Assembly: GCF_003353175.1 (NCBI RefSeq)
Contig: NZ_QHKS01000008.1
Location: 248,001-312,000 of the forward strand
Source of the DNA: Paraburkholderia lacunae
GTDB lineage: Bacteria; Pseudomonadota; Gammaproteobacteria; Burkholderiales; Burkholderiaceae
Direction: 5' to 3'
Length of the DNA: 64,000 bases
The notes below the pieces were generated by a model. The model ran no database searches. It was not told the DNA's origin and was given only the letters and a program-made list of their open reading frames with translations. Shown piece after piece: positions 44,962-53,647 of the stretch (its first letter is position 1; each line of letters starts with the position of its first letter). Position numbers and translations under genes: made by a program.

Positions 44962-46614
44962 CTATCCGGCGTCGTGCTGTAGATATTTGTGCGCAAACGC
45001 GATCGCCATGCTGCCTTCGCCGACCGCTGAAGCGACGCGCTTGACCGGGCTCAAGCGCACGTCGCCGCAGGCAAATACGCCGGGAACACTCGATTCGAGG
45101 AGGTAGGGATCCCGGCTATGGGACCAGCGTCCCGCCTTGACGACGTCGTCGCCGGTGAGAACATATCCGCGCCCATCGCGTGCGATTTCCGCCGGCAACC
45201 ACTCAGTCTGCGCATCGGCGCCAATGAACACGAACAATCCGCCACAGTCGTGTCGACTCACCTCTGCGCTCAGTCCGTCGCGTACGTCGATCGCCGTCAA
45301 ATGGGTATCGCCGTGCGCACCGACTACTTCCGATCGCAGTTGCACTCCTACGTTTTCTTTCCCGCGAAGCTGCTCGACCAGGTAGCGAGACATGCTCTTC
45401 TCCAGCGAATCGCCTCGCACGAGAAGCGTAACCATGCGCGCATGATTGGCAAAGTACAACGCTGCCTGGCCGGCCGAGTTTCCACCCCCGATCAGATAGA
45501 CGTCGAGTCCGTGAGTAGTGCTCGCTTCGCTGCGTGATGCGCCGTAGTAAATGCCTTTACCGATGAGCCGGTCGAAGCCGTCGATCGCGAGGCGGCGCCA
45601 CGTGACGCCAGTCGCGAGGATGATCGTTCGCGCCCGGATGACGTCGCCTCCGTCGAGGTGAGCGCTACGCCCGGCGACATCGATTCGAGCGACAGACCGT
45701 GTCACCAGAATCTCCGCACCGAGCCGCCTTGCCTGCTGCAGTGCACGGCTCGCCAGTTCGTCGCCCGACACACCGTTGGGGAAGCCGAGGTAATTCTCAA
45801 TACGCGAAGAGGTCCCGGCCTGCCCGCCTGGCGCTTCGCGCTCCAGCACCACAGTACTCAAGCCTTCCGACGCACCGTACACTGCCGCAGCGAGACCGGC
45901 CGGCCCGCCGCCAATGATCATCGTGTCGTATTCGGCGAGGCGAGGTTGTGTCTGCAGGCCCAGCAATTGCGCAAGCTCGCGTGTCGCAGGCCGGCTCAGC
46001 ACCGTCCCGTCGACCAGTCGTAATGCCGGGCAATCCTGCTCCGGCGGACAGGTTCCAGGCCAGCGCGCCGGCAGTTCGGGCGCATCCGGTGTCATCCAGT
46101 CGTAGCTGATCTGGTTGCGGGCGAGGAACTGGCGCAACGCGGTACAAGCAGTGTCCCAGCGGCTTCCAATCATGGTCACGCGGATCTTGGGCGGCTCGGC
46201 GGAGAGACCCTGCAGTCCGCCGATGCGCTCGCGCGCAAGGGCGCCCATCTTGAACGCAATGTCCGGCGACGCCGCAGCCAGTGCGTAGTAACGCTGAGCG
46301 TCCACGCGCAGGACACGCGACGGCTCCGCGGCCCGATAGGCGCCTGGAAACGGCGAACTTAGCGCGAGCGGCACTTCGCCAAAGATGGTTCCGGGCAGAC
46401 GCCAGCCCAGCGTGCGCTCAATGCCGTCGAACGTCTTGATGACTTCCATCTTGCCGGACACGACGGCGTACAGCGCGCGCTCGCCACCTTCGTGAACTGC
46501 GAACTCGCCCGCGCACAGATGCAGGTCTGCGCACGTGTGCGCGAGATGCTCCAGTTCGTTGTCAGGGAGTGTTGAAAACAGTGGAATCGCCCGGATTTCG
46601 TCGATGGTCAGCAT
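44962..46614 (-). CDS. Cyclic-nucleotide-binding domain fused to thioredoxin-reductase-like flavoprotein (no CxxC)
   Basis: 550 residues. 1-~130: a cNMP/Crp-like sensor domain (FAVHEGGERALYAVVSGKMEVIK, GTIFGEVPLAL). ~140-220: a thioredoxin/glutaredoxin-like link. 226-550: FAD reductase with GGGPAGLAAAVYGASEG and the C-terminal GVFACGDVR. Where thioredoxin reductase has CATCDG, this protein reads YYGASRSEA, so the dithiol is absent. This fusion recurs in proteobacteria and actinobacteria. It may transfer electrons to an unknown partner under nucleotide or ligand control. Confidence 0.9.
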   Translation of the reverse strand: MLTIDEIRAIPLFSTLPDNELEHLAHTCADLHLCAGEFAVHEGGERALYAVVSGKMEVIKTFDGIERTLGWRLPGTIFGEVPLALSSPFPGAYRAAEPSRVLRVDAQRYYALAAASPDIAFKMGALARERIGGLQGLSAEPPKIRVTMIGSRWDTACTALRQFLARNQISYDWMTPDAPELPARWPGTCPPEQDCPALRLVDGTVLSRPATRELAQLLGLQTQPRLAEYDTMIIGGGPAGLAAAVYGASEGLSTVVLEREAPGGQAGTSSRIENYLGFPNGVSGDELASRALQQARRLGAEILVTRSVARIDVAGRSAHLDGGDVIRARTIILATGVTWRRLAIDGFDRLIGKGIYYGASRSEASTTHGLDVYLIGGGNSAGQAALYFANHARMVTLLVRGDSLEKSMSRYLVEQLRGKENVGVQLRSEVVGAHGDTHLTAIDVRDGLSAEVSRHDCGGLFVFIGADAQTEWLPAEIARDGRGYVLTGDDVVKAGRWSHSRDPYLLESSVPGVFACGDVRLSPVKRVASAVGEGSMAIAFAHKYLQHDAG

Positions 46615-46900
46615 GGCTTCGTCCAGACAGGCAATTGAGGTGACGCTCGCTCGGTCTACCTGATTTCAGGTCGTCCGTCTCGCCAAAAGAATATGCGCGA
46701 GCAGACGGCTCAGCACCTGGCGTTCGATCCGAGGCGGGCACAATGCCGTTAGCCTTCCCGCAGCGAGCGTACCAATACTGCTTGAATAGGTGTGCGAACG
46801 CACACTACAGCTGCGCGACAGACAACAGGCAGACCGAGCCAGTATAGGACTTTCGGATGCGAATGTTTATTCGCTGGAGACCGATCGCTTATATCGCTCG

Positions 46901-47080
46901 TCAACGAAGTGGCTCGCGCCGTTGCGTTTCCGACGGCAGTTCGCCAAACCGCTCCCGGTAACTCTGGGCGAACCGGCCGAAATGGGTGAAACCGCAATCC
47001 AGTGCGATGGTCGCGACGCGAACCTCGGGCGTGCTCTCCCGAATGGCCTGACGCGCGCGATCAAGACGCACCTTCCTCAC
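46901..47080 (-). pseudogene. 3' fragment of an AraC family regulator
   Basis: The minus-strand frame reads VRKVRLDRARQAIRE ... RVATIALDCGFTHFGRFAQSYRERFGELPSETQRR, the second helix-turn-helix of an AraC regulator with its usual C-terminal end. The first HTH and sensor domain are absent. It abuts and overlaps the end of the LysR gene, so a deletion probably removed the rest. Confidence 0.7.
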
Positions 47081-47999
47081 AAATCGCTTTGAGCTGGGCA
47101 ACGAACTTTTCAGCCACCTCCCGTCCCGGCCTATCCTCCCGCCAGATGGCCGAGAGCGAAAGCGTTCCGAACGGCGGAGCGTAGCCAATCTTGCGCAGTC
47201 CATACAATGTGCCGATTTCATCGATCGCGAAGCCCGGCAATAAGGCGATCGTATCGGTATGTGCACAGATCGCGAGATTGATCGTGTAGACATGTGAGTA
47301 GATCACGCGATGCGGCAGCGGCACTCGCGCGACATCCAGTGCGTTACGCAGATTCGTCAGCAACACGCTCGGTCCCTCCGGTAGAAACCACGGGAACGCC
47401 GCCAGTTCTTCGAGGGTGACATTCTTACCGGCGAGCGGATGATGCGCCCGCCCGACGAACGCGGGACCGCCATCGTGAAACAAGGGTTCGGCACGCAGGA
47501 CACCGGGGCGGCTGATGTCATTCCAGCGACCAATCACCAGGTCCACATCACCCGCTTCGAGTTCGGACAGCAATTGTTCCATTGACGCCTGCCGCAGCGT
47601 CAGGCCCACACGCGGCGCCACTTTCCCGAACACGTTCACGCAACGGGACAGCGCCTCCCACCATCCGAGCGGTGTAAATACACCTACCGTCAGCTTGCCC
47701 GACTCGCCTCTGGATACGGCGTCGCATTCGTCTTCCGCGCGCTCGAGGTCGGCCATGACCTTGGCGCTGTACCGCATGAGCACTTCGCCCTGCAAGGTCG
47801 CGCGCGAACCGAACGGCGTGCGTTCGAATAGTTGCGTCCCCATCAGCGCTTCCGCTTCGGTAAGCGCCTTTGAAATTGCGGACTGGGTAAGCGCCAGTTG
47901 TTCACTCGCTTTTTGCAGACTCCCTGTGCGCCCGATTTCGTAGATAACCGAAAGGTGTCGCATTTTCAGGTGCCCCACGCGTTTTCTGGTGTCTTCCAT
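47061..47999 (-). CDS. LysR family transcriptional regulator
   Basis: About 312 residues: HTH (MRHLSVIYEIGRTGSLQKASEQLALTQSAISKALTEAEALMGTQLFERTPFG) and an effector domain (LTVGVFTPLGWWEALSRC, VDLVIGRWND, LLPGFAIDEIG). It resembles GbpR/PcaQ-type regulators of sugar or aromatic acid use. It is divergent, across 350 bp, from an MFS transporter that it may control. Start chosen at 47999. Confidence 0.9.
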   Translation of the reverse strand: MEDTRKRVGHLKMRHLSVIYEIGRTGSLQKASEQLALTQSAISKALTEAEALMGTQLFERTPFGSRATLQGEVLMRYSAKVMADLERAEDECDAVSRGESGKLTVGVFTPLGWWEALSRCVNVFGKVAPRVGLTLRQASMEQLLSELEAGDVDLVIGRWNDISRPGVLRAEPLFHDGGPAFVGRAHHPLAGKNVTLEELAAFPWFLPEGPSVLLTNLRNALDVARVPLPHRVIYSHVYTINLAICAHTDTIALLPGFAIDEIGTLYGLRKIGYAPPFGTLSLSAIWREDRPGREVAEKFVAQLKAICEEGAS

Positions 48000-48176
48000 T
48001 GAGTGTTTTCCCGGGCATGACGTTTCTTCATGTCCCTTGCCAGTTAATTCGTTTTTTTGGCGCGCCAAGTGCCAGCAGACTTGGGTTGAAGCCGTACCCG
48101 TTGCTGCCAGAAGCAGAATATCGAACCGATTATATCGGCAGGAGTGCGATGGACAGATCAACCTTTTTCAAGCGGA

Positions 48177-48305
48177 GTGGCAGTGGAAAGACTTAGCGCC
48201 GGCATCGCGAGTTTCGTTCGAACCGGCAAGCCCGGCACCGATGACTGGCGTGCCTTTTCGGACGCGCAGCCGTTTCTGATGTCGTTCGACAGAGACTCAC
48301 TATAG
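48177..48305 (+). pseudogene. 3' remnant of a carboxylesterase (type B)
   Basis: The plus frame reads VAVERLSAGIASFVRTGKPGTDDWRAF...MSFDRDSL and then stops. FxRTGKPG followed by W.AF and a final F.R is the end pattern of type-B carboxylesterases. No upstream esterase sequence remains. It lies in the LysR/MFS divergent region and shows past deletion here. Confidence 0.55.
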
Positions 48306-48350
48306 CCGCGGCGTGCATTGCCTTTCTCAACCTACGAAAAGAACCGAATC

Positions 48351-49628
48351 ATGAAACCTGTGTTGCCTGTGCAAACCGCGTCGGCGCCATCCAGGATCGA
48401 CGCGAAGATATGGATTATCGGTCTTGTCTGCTTCTGCGTCATGGCGGTGGATGGCTTCGACACGGCCTCGATTGCCTACGTCGCGCCGACGCTCGCTCGC
48501 GAATGGAACATCGCCCATGCGGCCCTCACGCCCGCCTTTGTTGCGACGAGTATCGGCGCGGTCGTCGGCTATCTGTCGAGTGGTGCACTAGTGGCGCGCG
48601 CAGGCCGGCGCAGGGTGATTGTGCTCGCGACGGTGGCGTTTGCGTTGTTGTCGCTCGGCACCGTGTTTGCTGGTTCCATCATGAGCATCTCGGCAGTGCG
48701 CTTTGTCACGGCGGTCTGCCTCGGCTGGGTTGTGCCGGCCGCGATCTCCTGCACCGCCGACCATGCAGGCGAACAATCTCGCGCAGCAGCAACGATCGCC
48801 GCCACGACGGGCCTGTCAGCCGGCGCCGCGCTGGGAGGCTTGCTGGCATCTTTCCTGATCGCGCATCACGGGTGGCAGTCGGTTTTCATCGCAGGTGGTG
48901 TACTGCCGCTCGCGCTATTGCCTTTTGTCTGGGTTGCACTAAGCGGAACCGACAATCGGGAAACCGACGCTTCACCAATACGCGAGGCGACGCCGCAGAC
49001 GGCGGAGTCATCCAGCATCGTAGCGTTGTTTCAGCATCAGTTCGCGCTTGCGACCACCCTTATCTGGTCCATTGCATTCCTCGCTTTTCTCGTGACCTAT
49101 CAATTCATGTTCTGGGTACCGACCTTGCTGGTGTCGTACGGTTTTTCGCCAGCGAGTGCGGCCGTAGGTTCCACAGCCGGTGCAATTGGCGGTGTCGCGG
49201 GCAATATGGCGTTGTTGCTGTTTGTCGGGCGATACGGTGTGCAGCGATCGCTGATCTTTACCGCATGTCTTGCAATCGGATGTATCGCATGCCTTGGTCT
49301 CCTCACGGTAGATCAGAGCGTTGTGTTGTTGCTTATTGCCGGGATAGGGGCGGGCACGACAAGCGCCTGCGTCGGGCAGGCAACGTTAGCCGTCATGGCG
49401 TATCCGCCGGCTCTCCGCCCGACCGGGGTTGGCTGCGCCGCTGCGGCGGGTCGGGTCGGCGCAGTGGTCGGCCCGGCAATCGGCGGGATTTTGCTAACGC
49501 TTGGGTTTTCGCCACAGCGAATTGTTTTGCTCAGTTGCTTGCCGATTTTCCTGATAGTTGGCCTGCTCGTAACCTCACAGGCCGAGCCATGGCGGGCGCG
49601 AGGCATTCGCGCGGCGACGGACTGGTAG
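48351..49628 (+). CDS. MFS transporter, aromatic acid/H+ symporter (AAHS)-like
   Basis: About 425 residues, 12 hydrophobic segments. TM1 contains MAVDGFDTASIAYVAPTLAREW, and loop 2-3 contains GRRRV, as in the AAHS family (PcaK, BenK) that imports aromatic acids with protons. The divergent LysR gene is the likely regulator. Start is the ATG at 48351; an upstream frame start is weaker. Confidence 0.9.
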   Translation: MKPVLPVQTASAPSRIDAKIWIIGLVCFCVMAVDGFDTASIAYVAPTLAREWNIAHAALTPAFVATSIGAVVGYLSSGALVARAGRRRVIVLATVAFALLSLGTVFAGSIMSISAVRFVTAVCLGWVVPAAISCTADHAGEQSRAAATIAATTGLSAGAALGGLLASFLIAHHGWQSVFIAGGVLPLALLPFVWVALSGTDNRETDASPIREATPQTAESSSIVALFQHQFALATTLIWSIAFLAFLVTYQFMFWVPTLLVSYGFSPASAAVGSTAGAIGGVAGNMALLLFVGRYGVQRSLIFTACLAIGCIACLGLLTVDQSVVLLLIAGIGAGTTSACVGQATLAVMAYPPALRPTGVGCAAAAGRVGAVVGPAIGGILLTLGFSPQRIVLLSCLPIFLIVGLLVTSQAEPWRARGIRAATDW

Positions 49629-49722
49629 CAGCCAGCGATGATCGTCGTAGTTGGCCGTTCAGGGTGGTGGATCCTTCAGACCGACCGTCACCGCCCGTCG
49701 GATCCACCGGAGCAGGCCTGGC

Positions 49723-50517
49723 TTATGGCTTCGTGCTCGTGTCCTGGTTCCGGAACGCCGCCTCTCCGGCGTCCGATACCTCGACCCACTTCTTGTCGGG
49801 CGCTGCATCTGCGACGTAGCTGTCGTGCCAGTTCCACCACTTGTAGGTCGGGGTCTGAGGATAGCCCTCGGGAGAGTCCTCCCAGACCTCCTGCCGGCCC
49901 AACGGTGTGATGTCTAGGTAGTTCCAGGTGCCCCCCATCTGCTCGTCGCCGCGGTTGTTGATGAAGTAGGTGCGGAACACCTGACCGCCGTCGCGGTAGA
50001 ACACGTTGGTGCCGTGCCACTCGTTCACGCCGAAGTCGGCGTCGAAGCCGTCCGTGAGGGTGAACCACGGTATCTGCCAGCCCATCCGCGCCTTCAGCCG
50101 CGCGATGTCCGCCTGGGGCGCACGCGAGACGAAGACAAGGGTGGTGTCACGAGTGTTCAGGTGGGCGACGTGGGCGACCTGGTCGGCCACCATGGAGCAG
50201 CCCCGGCAGGCGTGGTCGGGCCAGCCGAACACTCCCGGCTCGAAGAAGGCGCGGTAGACGATCAGCTGACGCCGACCGTCGAACAGGTCGAGCAGGCTGG
50301 CCTTGCCCGCAGGCCCCTCGAACGCATACGGCGTCTCCACCGCCATCCACGGCATTCGCCGGCGCTCGGCGGCCAGGGCGTCACGGGCGCGGGTCTGGGC
50401 CTTTTCCTTCACGAGCAGCTGCTCGCGAGCCGCCTCCCACGCCTGCGGCGACACGACCGGTGGAGTGTGCATGGCAGGCTGTCCGCCTTGCCGTCCGTTC
50501 TCGGCTGATGTAGTCAT
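49723..50517 (-). CDS. DUF899 (thioredoxin-like) protein, unusual codon use
   Basis: About 264 residues of the DUF899 family: LIVYRAFFEPGVFGWPDHACRGCSMVADQVAHV (thioredoxin-like region with a CxxC-like Cys-Arg-Gly-Cys) and the C-terminal GGTWNYLDITPLGRQEVWEDSPEG. Its function is unknown; the fold suggests redox chemistry. The codons are heavily GAG, TAC and AAC with few GAA or TAT, unlike neighbouring genes, suggesting transfer from an actinobacterium-like donor. Confidence 0.88.
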   Translation of the reverse strand: MTTSAENGRQGGQPAMHTPPVVSPQAWEAAREQLLVKEKAQTRARDALAAERRRMPWMAVETPYAFEGPAGKASLLDLFDGRRQLIVYRAFFEPGVFGWPDHACRGCSMVADQVAHVAHLNTRDTTLVFVSRAPQADIARLKARMGWQIPWFTLTDGFDADFGVNEWHGTNVFYRDGGQVFRTYFINNRGDEQMGGTWNYLDITPLGRQEVWEDSPEGYPQTPTYKWWNWHDSYVADAAPDKKWVEVSDAGEAAFRNQDTSTKP

Positions 50518-50798
50518 GGTTTTTGCAATCTCCTGATTGGGGTGATTTCTCGCGCCTCGCGCCTCGTGGCTGAAGCGCGATTCCATTCGCTGCTCATCGC
50601 TTGGTCACCGTGAGATAGTCTGGCACCGGAAATCGAACGTTGGGAGTAACAAGTGTGGCGATATTCCGATGGAGTGAGTCGCTGATTACAGCCGCGGCGC
50701 GCTGCTAGAATCGATGTATGGTCTGCGCCTTGGACAACACGCACGGCTTGGGAGCCGCTGCGCGTCGGCGCAGATAGTCCACCTTTCCACGTCGCCTT

Positions 50799-51137
50799 AT
50801 GAGTCAAGTTTGTCAGGCATGCGGAGCCTGCTGCGCGCACTTCCGCGTATCGTTTTATTGGGGCGAAACCGATTTGCAAGCGCTGGGAAGCGTTCCCGAA
50901 GCGCTGACGGTTCCCGTTTCACCCCACCGCGTCGCGATGCGCGGTACCGAAGTGAAGCCGGTCCGCTGCGTTGCGCTGACCGGCGAGATCGGATGCTCGG
51001 TGGCTTGCTCCATCTACGAACTCCGTTCCACTACTTGCCGCGACTTCGAGGCTGGCACCGACCGATGCAATCAGGCGCGGCTTGCTCATGGGCTTGACGC
51101 GATTGAAGCCGCGGCTCCGCCTGAAGGCGTTTCGTGA
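50799..51137 (+). CDS. YkgJ-type Cys-cluster protein
   Basis: 112 residues with the zinc/iron-chelating Cys pattern (CQACGACC at 5-12, CSVACSIYELRSTTCRDF). The family is associated with metal binding, but its role is unclear. ATG at 50799 follows a short leader; no operon partner is evident. Confidence 0.88.
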   Translation: MSQVCQACGACCAHFRVSFYWGETDLQALGSVPEALTVPVSPHRVAMRGTEVKPVRCVALTGEIGCSVACSIYELRSTTCRDFEAGTDRCNQARLAHGLDAIEAAAPPEGVS

Positions 51138-51347
51138 AGATGTCGCGTTGGGTAGCGTCTGACACAAATCAGCGATCGGCGGCTGAGGTCCTCCAATCAT
51201 GGTGAACGTACGAAGCCTGTGGATGCGAAAGGCTGCGAATGTGCGGCTAGGGTTGTTCTAATGGCGGCCAGCGCACTTTCGCGTCAGCGACAACATCGCT
51301 CACGCATTCACTGAGGCGTTCTGCGCCAGCAACAGAAACCGCTCCCA

Positions 51348-51803
51348 ATGAACATCGCCTTCTCTCCTACGACCCAATCCGATGCCGACACACTGGTTGC
51401 CATTCGTATCGCCGCGATGCGCGAGAGCTTGGAGCGAATCGGTCGTTTCGACCCGCAACGTGCCCGCGAGCGCTTCCTCGCGTCTTTCGACCCCGCGCTG
51501 TGTCGATTCATAGAGGTCGATGGTGTCCAGTCAGGCTTCATCCTGATTCGCCCACAGGAAGACCACTGGCTCTTGGACCACCTTTACATTTTGCCGGAGC
51601 ATCAAGGGAAAGGAATCGGCGCAGCCGTCTTGCGGGATGTCTTCGCGAACGCCGACGCGCAACGCATGCCAATCCACCTGGGTGCTTTACGCGGCAGCGA
51701 TTCAAACCGCTTCTACCAGCGGCATGGCTTCATACAGAGTGACGAAGCAGAATGGGACATCTACTACGTGCGTCAGCCAAGCCAGCCTAAAGTAGAAAGC
51801 TAG
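51348..51803 (+). CDS. GNAT family N-acetyltransferase
   Basis: 151 residues with acetyl-CoA motif A (LDHLYILPEHQGKGIGAAVLRD) and a motif-B-like end (SNRFYQRHGFIQSDEAEWDIYYVRQ). GNAT enzymes transfer acetyl groups to amines. The acceptor is unknown. Independent gene. Confidence 0.9.
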   Translation: MNIAFSPTTQSDADTLVAIRIAAMRESLERIGRFDPQRARERFLASFDPALCRFIEVDGVQSGFILIRPQEDHWLLDHLYILPEHQGKGIGAAVLRDVFANADAQRMPIHLGALRGSDSNRFYQRHGFIQSDEAEWDIYYVRQPSQPKVES

Positions 51804-52045
51804 TTTGGATTGGCTTTCATAGGACGCGGCCGGTCGTTGGTGTCGGCTACAGACGTTCGAGCATCGCAAATGGCTGACTATGTGCTGCCGAGTTCGGCCA
51901 GCTACGGCCATTCCGCTCGAGTATTCCGTGGACGTTTGAAGGTCGGCTCCACGCTGGCAACGGACGGTGATGTTCGACGTTACAAGAACTTCACGTCGAG
52001 CAAGCGCCGTTGCCTCTGCGCGGAAACAAACAGCGATCCCTTCTA

Positions 52046-52714
52046 CTATCGGATCTTGATGACGACCTTACCCTTTGCACGTCCTGTTTCGACGTAAGCC
52101 AATGCCTCCTGCGTTGATTCGAACGGGAAAATCCGATCAATCACAGGCCTTATCGCAGCGACGTCGACGAGCTTGGCGATCTGGGCTAGCTGGCCTCCAT
52201 CGGCACGCATAAAGAGGAATGAATAGCCGACGTCACGACGTCCCGCTGCCTTTCGGATGCGATAGCTTAGAAACCGCATCGCCGTTTTCAGGAACCAGGA
52301 GGCACCCATCTGCTTAGCAAAATCAGGATCGGGCGGACCGGCGATCCCAATGAGCTTGCCACCCGGCTTGAGCACTTGCAGTGATTTTTCGAGCGTATTT
52401 CCGCCCATCGCCATACCTAGCCCAAGACACGGCTGTTCCTCGCTAGCCTCCATAACCCGGAATGCCACCGGAACATCGAACGACACAAACAGGTAGTCGC
52501 CGACACCGTAATGTTCGACGTGTCCACCGAGTTCGATGCTCTGCCGACCCTGTACCACCATCCCGAACGTCGGCGATTGCGGGCAATGGAGCGACGGTGA
52601 ACAGAATGTGTACCGCCCTACCATCAGGCTATCGATAGACGTGGCGTTCCGGCCTTCGTCTTTCGCATGACGGGCGACCAGCTGGGAAATTTCATCGAAG
52701 GCATGGAATCTCAT
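52046..52714 (-). pseudogene. Chimeric ORF: AraC sensor domain joined to an alcohol dehydrogenase C-terminus
   Basis: About 222 codons from an ATG at 52714. The first ~100 residues are the AraC_N cupin domain (LHCPQSPTFGMVVQGRQSIELG ... DYLFVSFDVPVAFRVMEASEEQPCLGL). After about 52405 the protein becomes the C-terminal part of a zinc/quinone oxidoreductase (LEKSLQVLKPGGKLIGIAG ... LAYVETGRAKGKVVIKIR). The AraC HTH and the oxidoreductase nucleotide-binding front are both missing. An in-frame deletion between two same-strand genes is the simplest cause; function is unlikely. Confidence 0.75.
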
Positions 52715-53647
52715 GGTGAGCAACGAAACCGATCCGGGATCTGTACCAGTCCTTCCATGGTAGCCCCAGATAGATTCGCCTGTGCGTGCGTTTGCAGGAT
52801 CAGGCACAACTCTCGGGGGATTGATGCAACCGAAGCGTCGATATCTGTGGCATCGCTCGCATGCCGTCGATTCTCAAAGGTTTCACTACTGGATTTATAT
52901 CGGTAGCAACGCGTAGGACGAGTACACGTTCATCCCCTGGCTGAATAAGAACGTGTATTGCCGGATTGTTAACCTTGGATCGGGCAATGCATCGCCCGGA
53001 CAGTGGTCGAGGGTGTCGTTTTTCGCCGTTTTTCGCCGTTCGCCGCCGAAAAACCGGGTATCGCGGTCGGAGCCTTGGAAGAATGCATTTTCTCGTATGT
53101 CTGAATAGGCGCTTCCGCACAATACGGAAGCGACACTCGTGCGGAAAAACACTCACGGCGCCTTCCCCCCCAGTCATCTATCTTCAAAGTAGCCGGGGTC
53201 AGGTGCGGGGCAGCATTTGTTGGCGCTGATATCCGACGCTGAAAGTCCTTTCATGTATCGGTTTGCGAATATTGCTACGTCGGACGGCAAGGCGCACGCG
53301 AGCAGCGGAAGTCTATGAAGTGAATGAAAAAGCGGTTTTCCTCAGCCTGCGACCATGATTCGTTTCGCCAGACGAAAGCGTAGGCACTGATCCCGAGCGC
53401 TTCCTGATTCAGGTAACTCATATTCTGATAAGTCGGAGTCCTACTTGGGCTTCTTGCTAAAACCTTGGATTGCGCCGGACCTTTGTGCCTGGCCGCGTCT
53501 GTTGATGGTCGATCGGTTTGCCGAGCCTCGGGGCGCTGCGTGAATGCAATGACAGAACCTTTGGAGATTGGGAACGTGACGTTAATCCACTCACGTTCTT
53601 CATAGGAAAAGGAAGGATTCCGCCTTTTGTCATCGGAGCATCCGCAG
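52715..53647. other. Intergenic stretch with a hairpin and short tandem repeat, no supported gene
   Basis: About 930 bp. It contains a perfect 8-bp stem (CGCTTCCG 53110-53117, CGGAAGCG 53125-53132) and a tandem GTTTTTCGCC (53018-53037). Longer frames on the minus strand (for example 53275-53655) have no recognisable family. The 3' part must hold the promoter of the TIR operon; AAGGAAGGA at 53609-53617 is a possible ribosome site for an upstream TTG start at 53627. Confidence 0.5.
53110..53132. repeat. Perfect 8-bp hairpin
   Basis: CGCTTCCG and CGGAAGCG pair around CACAATA. There is no T-run, so it is not a clear terminator. It could be an operator or a leftover mobile-element structure. Confidence 0.6.

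Noticed and set aside
51810..52097. 95-codon frame after the GNAT gene
   Set aside because: Composition and lack of signals suggest non-coding; its 3' part runs over the chimeric ORF.
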